The translations under genes and the position numbers were made by a program. Under the pieces are notes generated by a model. It was not told where the DNA came from and did no database searches. It saw nothing but the letters and a program-made list of their open reading frames with translations. A DNA stretch of 64,000 nucleotides from Methanoculleus sp. UBA430 (GTDB lineage: Archaea > Halobacteriota > Methanomicrobia > Methanomicrobiales > Methanoculleaceae). The stretch is taken from NCBI RefSeq assembly GCF_002506585.1, contig NZ_DAXW01000004.1, forward strand, positions 92,551 to 156,550. The letters run 5' to 3'. Of the stretch, positions 15,890-24,017 are shown one piece after another. Each line of letters begins with the position of its first letter. Within the stretch, counting starts at the first letter, position 1.

Positions 15890-16927
15890 ATGGCTTACCC
15901 GTTCAATCAGGGATGGCGCGATGGCCCGTGCAGGAGCACCCCGTCCGGGTGGGAGCGCATGCCACCGTCGCTCTCCGACTACGAGCGGGCCCGGCACCTC
16001 CACGACGGCCTCATTGCAACGAACCGGAACCGGAGGGTCGAGGACGTCTTCTGCGGCCGTGAGGTTGCCTCTCCTGCCGGCACATGCTACGTCATCGAGT
16101 CCCGGTCCGCCGTGGGCCTCAACGGCCGGGACCCGGACCGGGCGGCCTCGGCGGTCCTTGCCGACCTCACGCTCGTTCCCGGGATCGGTGAGGCGACCGG
16201 ACGAAGGCTGGAGCGGCAGGGTTACCGGACGGTCGCCGACCTTGCCCGGCACCCGCTCTACTGCCGGGACGCCGCACGGCTCCTTCATGCGGTGGAACAG
16301 GGGGATACCCGCGGCCTTGCGGAGTGGATCGGGCGGCGGCACCGGCGCTCCGATCCGCTCATCCTCGAGCTCAGCCGGTTTCATGATGCCGGAGACCTTC
16401 TCTTCCTGGATATCGAGACACTGGGGCTCTTTGCCCGGCCGGTCATCCTCATTGGCCTTGGCCGGCTCGAACAGGGGTCGCTCACCGTTCGCCAGTACCT
16501 GCTCCGCTCTGTCGGGGAGGAGGCGGCGGCGCTCACCGCTCTTGTCCCATACCTGGAAGCGGACGGGGCGGCCCTTGTCACGTTCAACGGCAGGGCGTTC
16601 GATCTCCCCTATATCGGCGAGCGGCTCACCCGCCACGGCATCCCGGCAGACCTGGCCCTGCCGCACTTCGATATCCTCTACCCCGCACGCAGGCGCTGGA
16701 GGGGAACGTTCGGGTCCTGCCGCCTCTGTGCGCTTGAGACCGGAGTTCTCGGTATTGAGCGGGAGGATGATATTCCGAGCCGGGTGGTTCCGGAGTTCTA
16801 TGAGTCCTACCGCCGGACCAACAACCCCGGCCCGCTCGTCCCGGTGGTGGAGCATAACCGGCAGGACATCGTCTCGCTCGCACGGCTCTTCGGTCTTCTT
16901 AGAGGGGATGGTGATCGCGGTTCCTGA
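15890..16927 (+). CDS. YprB-like RNase H-fold 3'-5' exonuclease domain protein
   Basis: 345 aa from ATG 15890; an alternative ATG at 15959 (MPPSLSDYERARHLHD) may be the real start, as the conserved sequence begins there. A helix-hairpin-helix-like segment (LVPGIGEATGRRLERQGYRTVADL) lies near residues 97-120. It is followed by an exonuclease fold with LLFLDIETLGL (catalytic Asp/Glu), VTFNGRAFDLPYIGERL and HNRQDIVSLARLF, the DEDD-type acidic set. YprB-type proteins are predicted nucleases of unknown substrate. If two indels upstream are sequence errors, this ORF would be continuous with 15380, giving one larger protein. Confidence 0.85.
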   Translation: MAYPFNQGWRDGPCRSTPSGWERMPPSLSDYERARHLHDGLIATNRNRRVEDVFCGREVASPAGTCYVIESRSAVGLNGRDPDRAASAVLADLTLVPGIGEATGRRLERQGYRTVADLARHPLYCRDAARLLHAVEQGDTRGLAEWIGRRHRRSDPLILELSRFHDAGDLLFLDIETLGLFARPVILIGLGRLEQGSLTVRQYLLRSVGEEAAALTALVPYLEADGAALVTFNGRAFDLPYIGERLTRHGIPADLALPHFDILYPARRRWRGTFGSCRLCALETGVLGIEREDDIPSRVVPEFYESYRRTNNPGPLVPVVEHNRQDIVSLARLFGLLRGDGDRGS

Positions 16928-16977
16928 CCGGTATCATCAAGTCCCCACCGGTCGGTACGCTGCGCGGGAGTGCCTGC

Positions 16978-17604
16978 ATGAGTATCGTCCTTGTTCCTAT
17001 CGGGAGGGTCAATCCGGCGGAGATGAGGTGGCTCCAGGAGTCCTTGAAGGAGTACTTCTCCGCAGACGTGGTGGTCGGGAAGAGGATCCCGCTTGCTGCA
17101 ACCGCGTGGAACCCGGCCCGCAGCCAGTATGACGCTGAGATGGTGCTTGAGTCCCTCCTGCTCTCCGGCGAGGCCGCCGGGTGTGACCGGGCACTGGGTG
17201 TCACCGACGCCGATCTCTACCTGGCGGGCATGAACTTCGTCTTCGGGATTGCGAACCGCGGAATCGCCATCATATCCCAGCACCGCCTCAGGCAATCGTT
17301 CTACAACCTCCCGGAGGACCCCGGCATCTTTCGGCGCCGGGCCGTCGTGGAGGCGGTGCACGAGCTCGGCCACACCTTCGGGCTCGCCCATTGCGAGAAT
17401 CCCCGGTGTGCCATGCACTTCTCGAATACCATCGCAGATACCGACCGGAAGGGGCCGGCATTTTGCCCGGTCTGCCGATCGTGGGTCGCGACGGTCCGGA
17501 ACTCCGGCAGGCCGGATCGGGCCGGTGCCCCGAGATGCGGCGTCGGTGGGGAGGGGCCGACAGAGGGGAATGAAATGGCACGATTCTCTCGAAAACCGGA
17601 ATGA
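16978..17604 (+). CDS. amzA: Archaemetzincin (zinc metalloprotease)
   Basis: 208 aa. The archaemetzincin signature is complete: HELGHTFGLAH (His128, Glu129, His132, His138), the structural-zinc cysteines Cys139 and Cys144 in CENPRCAM with Met146, and the CPVC pair at 163-166. Archaemetzincins are small soluble Zn proteases, widespread in archaea, of uncertain physiological substrate. The C-terminal 40 residues after CPVC are low in conservation and longer than usual, so the real family core ends near residue 172. It follows the YprB-like gene by 50 nt on the same strand. Confidence 0.95.
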   Translation: MSIVLVPIGRVNPAEMRWLQESLKEYFSADVVVGKRIPLAATAWNPARSQYDAEMVLESLLLSGEAAGCDRALGVTDADLYLAGMNFVFGIANRGIAIISQHRLRQSFYNLPEDPGIFRRRAVVEAVHELGHTFGLAHCENPRCAMHFSNTIADTDRKGPAFCPVCRSWVATVRNSGRPDRAGAPRCGVGGEGPTEGNEMARFSRKPE

Positions 17605-18005
17605 TCATTCCCGGGCGCCGCGCTCATCCCGAATGATCGGGACATCGTCATAAATTATCTTCGGGATGTAATAAAAACTATTTTTTTGAGATTAAGCAAA
17701 AATTTGAGGTTAATCAGGAATCGGGAATTAAATTAAAGAAATTCAAAATCATAATGCTTTTATTCTTCTATTCCTAACGTAAAAAATGCCCCCAATACAT
17801 TTTTGCGTTCCTCAGTTGGTTTTGTTGTCGTCGTCCTCCGGGTGGAGATCCGCTCTCCTGCCCGGTGCCGGGCAGCCATCGGGAAACGTCACCTCCAACC
17901 CGTAATCGGGTTCGTCCGTCTTTCAACGGCGTTCTGGCATCATGGTCGTGGGTCTCAGGGTAGTTGACGCTGCGTATCCCGCTCAGTCCAGGACCGTGCG
18001 TCCGG
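17605..18005. other. AT-rich intergenic region between amzA and the Xre gene
   Basis: About 400 bp between two convergent genes. 17640-17810 is strikingly AT-rich against the GC-rich background and has many A/T runs but no open frame with coding character. It includes the amzA T-run (17681-17687). I see no repeat or RNA gene in it. 17820-18000 returns to high GC without a credible gene. Confidence 0.6.
17681..17687 (+). terminator. Oligo-T terminator downstream of amzA
   Basis: T7 run, 77 nt after the amzA stop, inside an AT-rich tract. This is typical of archaeal intrinsic termination. Confidence 0.5.
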
Positions 18006-18212
18006 TCACGCCAGGTCCTCCTCCTCGAATGTGAAGACCTCCTCGATGGTGGAGCCGAGCGTCCGGGCCACCTTGTAGGCGAGTTTTAGGGAGGGGTTGT
18101 ACTTCCCCTTCTCGAGGAAGACAATCGTCTCCCGCCGGACCCCGACCTGTTGCGCCAGTTCCTCCTGGGTGAGCCCCGCCTTCGCCCGGAGCTCCTTGAT
18201 CCGGGTCTTCAC
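18006..18212 (-). CDS. Xre-family HTH transcriptional regulator (small, YozG-like)
   Basis: 68 aa, GTG start at 18210-18212. It is almost entirely a Cro/CI helix-turn-helix: [45 protein letters not shown], then an acidic tail ([10 protein letters not shown]). Small stand-alone regulators of this kind often sit beside DUF2178/DUF3169-like membrane proteins, as here. It lies 43 nt downstream of the membrane-protein gene in the same orientation, so they probably form a two-gene autoregulated unit. The candidate operator is at 18653-18668. Confidence 0.9.
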   Translation of the reverse strand: MKTRIKELRAKAGLTQEELAQQVGVRRETIVFLEKGKYNPSLKLAYKVARTLGSTIEEVFTFEEEDLA

Positions 18213-18255
18213 CCGGCGTCCCCCTTCCGGAGCCGGATTATCGTGCTTGTTCTTC

Positions 18256-18642
18256 TCATGCTACGTCCCCCTGCCGGAAGAAGTACCACTGGAAGATGCG
18301 GGCCGAGAGCCCCATCAGCAGGATGGTCGAGAGGAGCACGCTATCGACCGTGAGGGCAAGGACACCGAGGTAGTCCACCCAGAAGAGGACCGCGAGGAAG
18401 ATGAGGGTGAGGAACCAGGACCAGGAGATACCGTATGCACCGATCCTCTGTATCCGCTCATCCTTCTCCGGCTCGTCACGGAACCTCCAGTGCCGCACGG
18501 CGGCCACCATGAGGATCACGAGGCCGATCGTCACCAGGACCGAGGAGAACACTTCCATCCCGCTCGTGAGAAACGGGAGGAGGAGCCCGGCAGTTGCGAT
18601 AATCGCTCCCGCCGCAATCTGTACCGCGTATCGCGTCTTCAT
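18256..18642 (-). CDS. Four-helix membrane protein, DUF2178-like
   Basis: 128 aa from ATG 18640-18642, chosen over the GTG one codon earlier because AGGTGA is then at good distance. Four hydrophobic segments are visible, at about residues 6-26, 31-51, 72-91 and 99-119. A charged cytoplasmic loop ([25 protein letters not shown]) between helices 2 and 3 is typical of the DUF2178 family. Function is unknown; the family is usually linked to a tiny Xre regulator like the one downstream. The upstream region has a TATA box near 18680-18690 (minus-strand TTATATTATT). Confidence 0.85.
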   Translation of the reverse strand: MKTRYAVQIAAGAIIATAGLLLPFLTSGMEVFSSVLVTIGLVILMVAAVRHWRFRDEPEKDERIQRIGAYGISWSWFLTLIFLAVLFWVDYLGVLALTVDSVLLSTILLMGLSARIFQWYFFRQGDVA

Positions 18643-18652
18643 CACGTCACCT

Positions 18653-18668
18653 GTTATCTATACCTAAC
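18653..18668. promoter_or_regulatory. Candidate operator for the Xre/membrane-protein pair
   Basis: GTTATCTATACCTAAC is a near-palindrome (6 of 8 half-site positions symmetric, GTTAxxTA). It lies between the TATA box (about 18680-18690) and the start codon (18642), where binding of the encoded Xre protein would block initiation. The assignment to that regulator is inference. Confidence 0.4.
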
Positions 18669-18779
18669 ATTGTGTTGGAATAATATAACTTTTACGGGTG
18701 GGGAGGCAGGGGGACGGGCCGGCCCCACACAGGGGTCTGCCCTCTAGTTGCACTTCAACGGCAGGAGACCAGAACCCCA

Positions 18780-18990
18780 CGTAAACAGGCCGGAGCATGA
18801 ACACTGAAGGTGTGAGCGAGGAGGCGCGGAGCGCCGGGCGGTGGGGGCCAGTGGATCTGCCGGGCGCTCCAGTGGATGGAGGCGCAGGACGCGATGGTTC
18901 GTGAGTGCGACTGCCTGTAGGGCAGGAGTTCGAGCACCGTCAGGTGCGTAATCACGGAGAATCCGTGCCCGGGCGTGACCCCGGAAATCA
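18780..18990. other. GC-rich non-coding segment with a chain of perfect hairpins
   Basis: Within the 656-bp gap 18643-19298 no frame looks coding, but short perfect stems follow one another: GGCGC-gga-GCGCC (18823-18835), GCGcTCCA-type stem CTCCA-gtgga-TGGAG with flanking GCG/CGC (18864-18885), CTGCC-tgtag-GGCAG (18911-18925), CACGGA-gaa-TCCGTG (18953-18967), and GCCCGGGC (18967-18974). This could be a structured RNA or a copy of a dispersed palindromic repeat. The rest of the gap, apart from the two control regions at its ends, holds nothing I can name. Confidence 0.4.
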
Positions 18991-19213
18991 GATCGGCATC
19001 CTCTTTTTTCTCCGCGCCCCGGCCTCTGACATACGATGACCGCGGTCCAGTTGCTCTGACCGCCCCCACCCCAATCCACCTTCCCTCCGCCAACCGCTAC
19101 CGCAAATGCCCCGACAGAACCTGCCCATCCGACCATGTGCGAAGTCTGAAGTGTCTGCCGGCGTCGGGAAGGCCGGGGAGGAGAAATGGTTGCCGGAAGC
19201 GCGATATCTGCAA

Positions 19214-19235
19214 TTTTTGGAGATTTCTCCAAAAA
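19214..19235. promoter_or_regulatory. Perfect 10-bp dyad at the trehalose synthase promoter
   Basis: The half-site TTTTTGGAGA and its exact inverse TCTCCAAAAA are separated by 2 nt. A TATA-like CTTAATTTTAG follows immediately (about 19235-19245), and the ATG is at 19299. The dyad thus occupies the BRE/upstream edge of the core promoter, a classic place for an archaeal activator or repressor. With a stem of 10 bp it is among the most symmetric elements in the window. Confidence 0.6.
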
Positions 19236-19298
19236 CTTAATTTTAGTTGAGAATCTTTGTGATGCGATCAATCTATCCGATCGTAAGCAGGTCGAACT

Positions 19299-21557
19299 AT
19301 GAACAGGTTACTGATAGTATCGAACAGGCTCCCGGTCAGTCTCTCAAAAAAGAACGGCGACTTCCGCCTGCAACGGAGTGTCGGCGGTCTTGCCACCGGA
19401 GTCGGCTCATTCTACAAGTCGTACGAGAGTCTCTGGATCGGCTGGCCCGGCATGAACCTCCAGAGAAAGCAGGACGAAGAGAGGGAACGGATCGTCGAGG
19501 CATTAAGGAAGGAGCAGTGCCACCCGGTTTTTCTCTCTCCGTACGACATCAAACACTACTACGACGGGTTCTGCAACAACACCCTCTGGCCGCTCCTGCA
19601 CTACTTCAATCTCTTTGTGGACTATGACCCCAAGACGTGGCAGGTCTACCAGCGGGTGAACGAGCGGTTCTGCGATGCCGTCATGGAGGTCGCCCGGCCC
19701 GACGATGTCATCTGGGTCCACGACTACCACCTGATGCTCCTGCCGCAGATGCTCCGGGAACGCCTTCCCGAGGCAGAGATCGGTTACTTCCATCACATCC
19801 CCTTCCCGTCGTTCGAGGTATTCAGGCACCTGCCCTGGAGGAAGGAGATCCTCGCCGGCCTCCTCGGTGCGGACCTCATCGGGTTTCACACCTACGGCTA
19901 CGTCCGCCACTTCCTCTCCAGCGTCCGGCGGCTCCTCGGCTACGAGCACACCTTCGGCGAGGTCAGGACCGGCACCCGGGTGGTGCGGACCGACCTCTTT
20001 CCCATGGGCATCGACTACCACCGGTTCGCCGACGCTGCGGGCAGCAACCCGGTCCAGAAGGAGATCGCCAAGGTCCGGCAGCGGTACGGAAAACAGAAGA
20101 TCGTCCTCTCGTTTGACCGGCTCGACTACACGAAAGGGATCCCGCTCCGGCTCGAGGCTTTCGATGCGCTTCTTGACCGGAAACCGGAGTACCGGGGAAC
20201 GATCTCCTTCGTCGTCGTCGCCGTCCCGTCCCGGACGAGCGTCAACAGTTACAAGGCATTAAAGAAGCGGCTCGACGAGCTCGTCGGCCGGATCAACGGG
20301 AAGTACGGGACGACCGACTGGACCCCGGTCCGCTACTTCTACAACTTTCTCCCGTTCGAGACGCTCGTCGCGTTCTACAGCGCCGCCGACGTCGCCCTGG
20401 TGACGCCGCTCCGGGACGGCATGAACCTGATGGCGAAGGAGTACGTCGCGAGCAGGACCGACGGCACCGGGGTGCTCATCCTCTCCGAGATGGCGGGGGC
20501 CGCCGAGGAACTCGGCGAAGCGATCATCGTCAACCCCAACGACCAGGACGCGGTGATCGAGGCGATCGAGACGGCGCTCGCCATGCCGGAGAAGGAGCAG
20601 ATCGAGCGGAACCGGATCATGCAGAGGAGACTGATGCGCTACGACATCGAGCGCTGGGTCGGCGACTTCCTCACCCGTCTCGGCGACGCCCGGACCGTCC
20701 AGGTCGAGCGGTCCGAGCAGATTGTCACCCCTGCCATCAGGGAACAGCTGGTCGCCGACTATCGGGCCGGCAAGGGCCGTCTCCTCCTCCTCGACTACGA
20801 CGGCACCCTGGTGCCTTTTGCCGCAAAACCGCAGAAGGCGGTTCCGGGCGAGGCCACACGGGAGGTCCTCCAGAGTCTGATTCAGACGCCGGAAAACGAG
20901 GTGGTGGTGATCAGCGGCAGGGACCGGCATACGCTGGAGAACTGGTTTGGGGAGATGGATATCGGGCTCATCGCCGAGCACGGCGTCTGGGTGAAAGAGC
21001 GATCCGGGGAGTGGCGGATGCCCGAGGCACTCTCGGACGAGTGGAAAGCGGAGATCCAGCCGCTTCTTGAACTCTATACGGACCGCACGCCCGGCTCCTT
21101 CATCGAGGAGAAGGACTACTCCCTCGTCTGGCACTACCGCCGGACTGAACCGGTGCTCGGTGCGCAGAGGGCGAAGGAGCTCAAGGACGATCTCCTGTAC
21201 CTGACCTCCAACCTCGACGTCGGTGTGCTGGACGGGAACAAGGTGATCGAGATCAAGAACAATGTCGTCAACAAAGGGCGGGCGGCGCTGAACTGGATCA
21301 CGGGACGGGCCTGGGACTTCGTCCTTGCCATCGGCGACGACCGGACCGACGAGGACCTCTTTGCGGCGATGTCCCCCGAAGCCTACTCGGTCAAGGTCGG
21401 GCTCGCGCCGAGCCGGGCCCGGTTCAACCTGGTCTCGCAGCGGGACGTGCTGCCGCTGCTTCGGAGATGTCTCGAATCGGACAGGGACAAAACCGCCGGA
21501 AAAAAAGAGAGGCCGGGGCGGGAGAAAGGCTTTGTTAAGTCTGCTGCTCCGGGATGA
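19299..21557 (+). CDS. Bifunctional trehalose-6-phosphate synthase/phosphatase (OtsA-OtsB fusion)
   Basis: 752 aa. Residues 1-470 are a GT20 synthase: [15 protein letters not shown], the [11 protein letters not shown] glycine loop, [44 protein letters not shown], and [15 protein letters not shown]. Residues about 490-735 are a HAD trehalose-phosphatase: [17 protein letters not shown] (nucleophile Asp near 499), [16 protein letters not shown], and [15 protein letters not shown]. It makes trehalose-6-P from UDP-glucose and glucose-6-P, then trehalose, an osmolyte or protectant. Fused enzymes of this type are known in yeast, plants and some bacteria and archaea. Its 3' end overlaps the convergent sepS by 23 nt. 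Confidence 0.96.
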   Translation: MNRLLIVSNRLPVSLSKKNGDFRLQRSVGGLATGVGSFYKSYESLWIGWPGMNLQRKQDEERERIVEALRKEQCHPVFLSPYDIKHYYDGFCNNTLWPLLHYFNLFVDYDPKTWQVYQRVNERFCDAVMEVARPDDVIWVHDYHLMLLPQMLRERLPEAEIGYFHHIPFPSFEVFRHLPWRKEILAGLLGADLIGFHTYGYVRHFLSSVRRLLGYEHTFGEVRTGTRVVRTDLFPMGIDYHRFADAAGSNPVQKEIAKVRQRYGKQKIVLSFDRLDYTKGIPLRLEAFDALLDRKPEYRGTISFVVVAVPSRTSVNSYKALKKRLDELVGRINGKYGTTDWTPVRYFYNFLPFETLVAFYSAADVALVTPLRDGMNLMAKEYVASRTDGTGVLILSEMAGAAEELGEAIIVNPNDQDAVIEAIETALAMPEKEQIERNRIMQRRLMRYDIERWVGDFLTRLGDARTVQVERSEQIVTPAIREQLVADYRAGKGRLLLLDYDGTLVPFAAKPQKAVPGEATREVLQSLIQTPENEVVVISGRDRHTLENWFGEMDIGLIAEHGVWVKERSGEWRMPEALSDEWKAEIQPLLELYTDRTPGSFIEEKDYSLVWHYRRTEPVLGAQRAKELKDDLLYLTSNLDVGVLDGNKVIEIKNNVVNKGRAALNWITGRAWDFVLAIGDDRTDEDLFAAMSPEAYSVKVGLAPSRARFNLVSQRDVLPLLRRCLESDRDKTAGKKERPGREKGFVKSAAPG

Positions 21558-23127
21558 CGGAGCGGACCGTCAGGAAGACCGGGCCCCGGAGGTCCACCTT
21601 TTTGTTGTGGTCGGTGACGTAGCGCATCGCGTACTCTTCGATCCGCAGGTTGACGTCGGAGGGGAGCTTCGACATCTTCACCTGGACAGTGGTCCCCTCC
21701 CCGCACCGTGCTGCCTCCTCGATCCGGGCGGCGGCGAGGCTTGCCACGGCGTCGAGGTAGGTGATGCCGGTCGAGACCCCGTCACGCCGGACTTCCGCCC
21801 ACTTCTCGGTGTCGGGGACGCCGAGCACCGCGCCGTTGTGGACATAGACCTCGTTCGCGCAGGCCGGTCCGCAGAGCTTCGTGTTGGACTCGGGCTCCTC
21901 GACGATCACCTCGACCCCTCTCCCGGCAATCTCGCCGGTCCACGCGGTGAAGGCGCAGGGTCCGGGGGCGGCGGCGTGCTCGGCGGCCGTGGTGCGGATC
22001 GCATCCGCCATCCGCTTCCCGACCGCCGATGCGGGTTCGACACGCAGGTGGACCGCACCCGCGATCTCGCGGTCGGAGAGGTCCTGCGGGAAGAACTGCG
22101 GGTAGGTGAGTTCGCGGACGTCGTTCGAACGGTAGGCGATCATCGCGAGCCGCTCCACGCCGAGGCCGAGGTTCATCACCGGGACGCCGATCCCGTACTC
22201 CGCGAGCGCCGAGGGGGAGTAGATCCCGAAGGTCGCGACCTCCACCCAGCCGAGGACCGGGTGGCGGGCGTAGACCTCCGTCTGGGTGTCGGGCATGTAG
22301 TACTTCGACCGCTTCTCGTCGGGCTGGAACCGGAATTCCTCAAAGCCGAAGGCCGAGAGGAGGGCCTCGCTGACGGCTTTCCCCTCTTCGAGGGTGACGT
22401 CCTCCCCGGCAACGACGCAGGAGGCCGAGTGGTAGGTCATCAGCCGGGTGGGCCCCTCTTCCTGCTCGCGCCGGAAGCACCGGTCGACCGAGAAGAGCCG
22501 TATCGGGAGATGGCGCTTCTCCCAGATGGAGGAGAGCGTCATGAACCAGCCGCTCGTCATGTGGCTCCGGAGGGTGTTCCGCGACGACTCGGGGGCGAGC
22601 GCCCGGAACTCCGGGAAGACCGCATCCAGGATGTGGACCACGGTCGCGTCGTCGGCCTCGAGCACGGCCGCGAGTTCGTGCGTCAGTTCGTCGCCGTCGA
22701 TCGTCCCCTTCTTGTAGCCGTGAAGGGTCTCGCGGAGCTTCTCCTCGATCTGGGGCGTCAGCGCACGGCCGAGGATCCCCTCGATCCCCTCAAGCTGCTT
22801 CTTCGCGATCCCGACGTTCGGGCGGGGCAGGCCGCCGAGGTAGAAGACCCGGTCGAGGACGGCCATTGCTTCAGGGCCGAACTGCCGGTAGATGTCCGAT
22901 TCCTCGACGATCAGGGGGTTGATCGCCTCGTCAAACCCCATCGCAAGGTAGGTCTCGCGGAGCCGCTGCACGATCTCGAAGATCGGGTGCGGGGTCGCCC
23001 GGGTGTACTTCAGCCGGGGGTACCGGCCTGCAACCCCTGCCGGGGTCAGGACCGACGGCCCTTCGTGCCATGCGTGCTCGAAGTCCTCTCTCGCCTTCTG
23101 CTTGAACGTTTCAACATCGAATCTCAT
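21535..23127 (-). CDS. sepS: O-phosphoseryl-tRNA(Cys) synthetase (SepRS)
   Basis: 530 aa from ATG 23125-23127, which overlaps the taw1 stop by 4 nt. The N-terminal [22 protein letters not shown] and the block [24 protein letters not shown] match SepRS, a class II synthetase related to PheRS alpha. The motif-2-like [18 protein letters not shown] and the motif-3 region [16 protein letters not shown] are present. SepRS charges tRNA-Cys with phosphoserine, which SepCysS then converts to Cys; it is a marker of methanogens and a few relatives. SepCysS is not in the window. The gene is last in the aRF1-argS-taw1-sepS run. Confidence 0.96.
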   Translation of the reverse strand: MRFDVETFKQKAREDFEHAWHEGPSVLTPAGVAGRYPRLKYTRATPHPIFEIVQRLRETYLAMGFDEAINPLIVEESDIYRQFGPEAMAVLDRVFYLGGLPRPNVGIAKKQLEGIEGILGRALTPQIEEKLRETLHGYKKGTIDGDELTHELAAVLEADDATVVHILDAVFPEFRALAPESSRNTLRSHMTSGWFMTLSSIWEKRHLPIRLFSVDRCFRREQEEGPTRLMTYHSASCVVAGEDVTLEEGKAVSEALLSAFGFEEFRFQPDEKRSKYYMPDTQTEVYARHPVLGWVEVATFGIYSPSALAEYGIGVPVMNLGLGVERLAMIAYRSNDVRELTYPQFFPQDLSDREIAGAVHLRVEPASAVGKRMADAIRTTAAEHAAAPGPCAFTAWTGEIAGRGVEVIVEEPESNTKLCGPACANEVYVHNGAVLGVPDTEKWAEVRRDGVSTGITYLDAVASLAAARIEEAARCGEGTTVQVKMSKLPSDVNLRIEEYAMRYVTDHNKKVDLRGPVFLTVRSVIPEQQT

Positions 23128-24017
23128 ATCTTCCGCTCCAGACAGACGACCCGGCTTGCCGGGCTCTCGTCTCTGATAACATAATCGCAATGCTGCGCAA
23201 TTTTCTCCGCAAACTCCCTGACATCCTCGTGTTCAGGCATCTGGTCCTTCTGCAGCCGGTTCCTACTGTACCCCAGATACATATAACCCTTTACCTCCAC
23301 GAACCGGGCCCCGGAATCCTGGTAAAGCGCCGCGTAGCCTTCGGGGCAGAAGTCGTTGTAGCCCCGGACCACGGTGGTGCGGATGGCGGACCGCCGATCG
23401 GCAAGCCCGGCAAGGCTCTCGCGGATCCGGTCCCAGTAGTCCTCCTGCGGCCGGCAGAGCCGGAGGTAGGTCTCGCGGTCGGGGGCGTCGAGGGATACGT
23501 AGACCTGGTAGGGCCGGCAGCGGGAAAGGACTTCGGGCCGGGTGCCGTTCGAGACGAGGAACGTCGTGTAGCCGTCGGCGTTGAGGCCGTCGATCAGGTC
23601 AGCAAGCCGCGAGTAGCAGGTGGGCTCCCCGGAGAGGGAGACTGCGACCATCGTGGGGGCGAGGGCTTCGGCGAACCGTTCCGGCGCGACGTAGGGCGAG
23701 ACCTTGTAGCCCGAGAGTGCCCTCTTCTGGAGGCGGCGAAGGTTTGCGATGATCGCCTCCGGCGGGCACTCCTCCTCTTCCACGACCTCGTGCTCGAACG
23801 ACCGCCAGCAGAAGAGGCACTGCTGGTTGCATTTGAGGGTCGGGGTCATCTGGACGCAGCGGTGGCTCTCGATGCCGTAGAACTGCGCCTTGTAGCACAT
23901 CTCCCCGCCCCTGAGCGCCCGCTTGTTCCACATGCAGGGCTTGACGGCCGCCGAGGAGGCGGGGCTGACGAACTGGTAGCCCTGCTTCCGCAGAGCCTTA
24001 CATGCTTCTGAGCGCAT
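23124..24017 (-). CDS. taw1: tRNA 4-demethylwyosine synthase Taw1 (radical SAM)
   Basis: 297 aa from ATG 24015-24017 ([17 protein letters not shown]), overlapping the argS end by 20 nt. The radical-SAM CxxxCxxC motif is CNQQCLFC (Cys63, 67, 70). Three more cysteines at 28, 41 and 54 have the 13-residue spacing known for the second [4Fe-4S] cluster of Taw1. The enzyme uses pyruvate to form the tricyclic 4-demethylwyosine at position 37 of tRNA-Phe. It sits between two aminoacyl-tRNA synthetases, and the tight overlaps (20 nt upstream, 4 nt downstream) argue for one transcript. Confidence 0.95.
   Translation of the reverse strand: MRSEACKALRKQGYQFVSPASSAAVKPCMWNKRALRGGEMCYKAQFYGIESHRCVQMTPTLKCNQQCLFCWRSFEHEVVEEEECPPEAIIANLRRLQKRALSGYKVSPYVAPERFAEALAPTMVAVSLSGEPTCYSRLADLIDGLNADGYTTFLVSNGTRPEVLSRCRPYQVYVSLDAPDRETYLRLCRPQEDYWDRIRESLAGLADRRSAIRTTVVRGYNDFCPEGYAALYQDSGARFVEVKGYMYLGYSRNRLQKDQMPEHEDVREFAEKIAQHCDYVIRDESPASRVVCLERKI

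Noticed and set aside
15408..17132. 574-codon plus-strand ORF
   Set aside because: Only 15590-15815 looks like protein; the rest is an off-frame reading of the YprB-like gene and amzA start.
18921..18950. GTTCGAGCACC reminiscent of a tRNA T-arm
   Set aside because: No acceptor, D or anticodon stem can be folded around it.
18744..19271. 175-codon minus-strand ORF
   Set aside because: Composition (Arg/Pro/Ser-rich, His-rich end) and lack of a start signal fit a chance frame in GC-rich DNA; hairpins occupy the same region.
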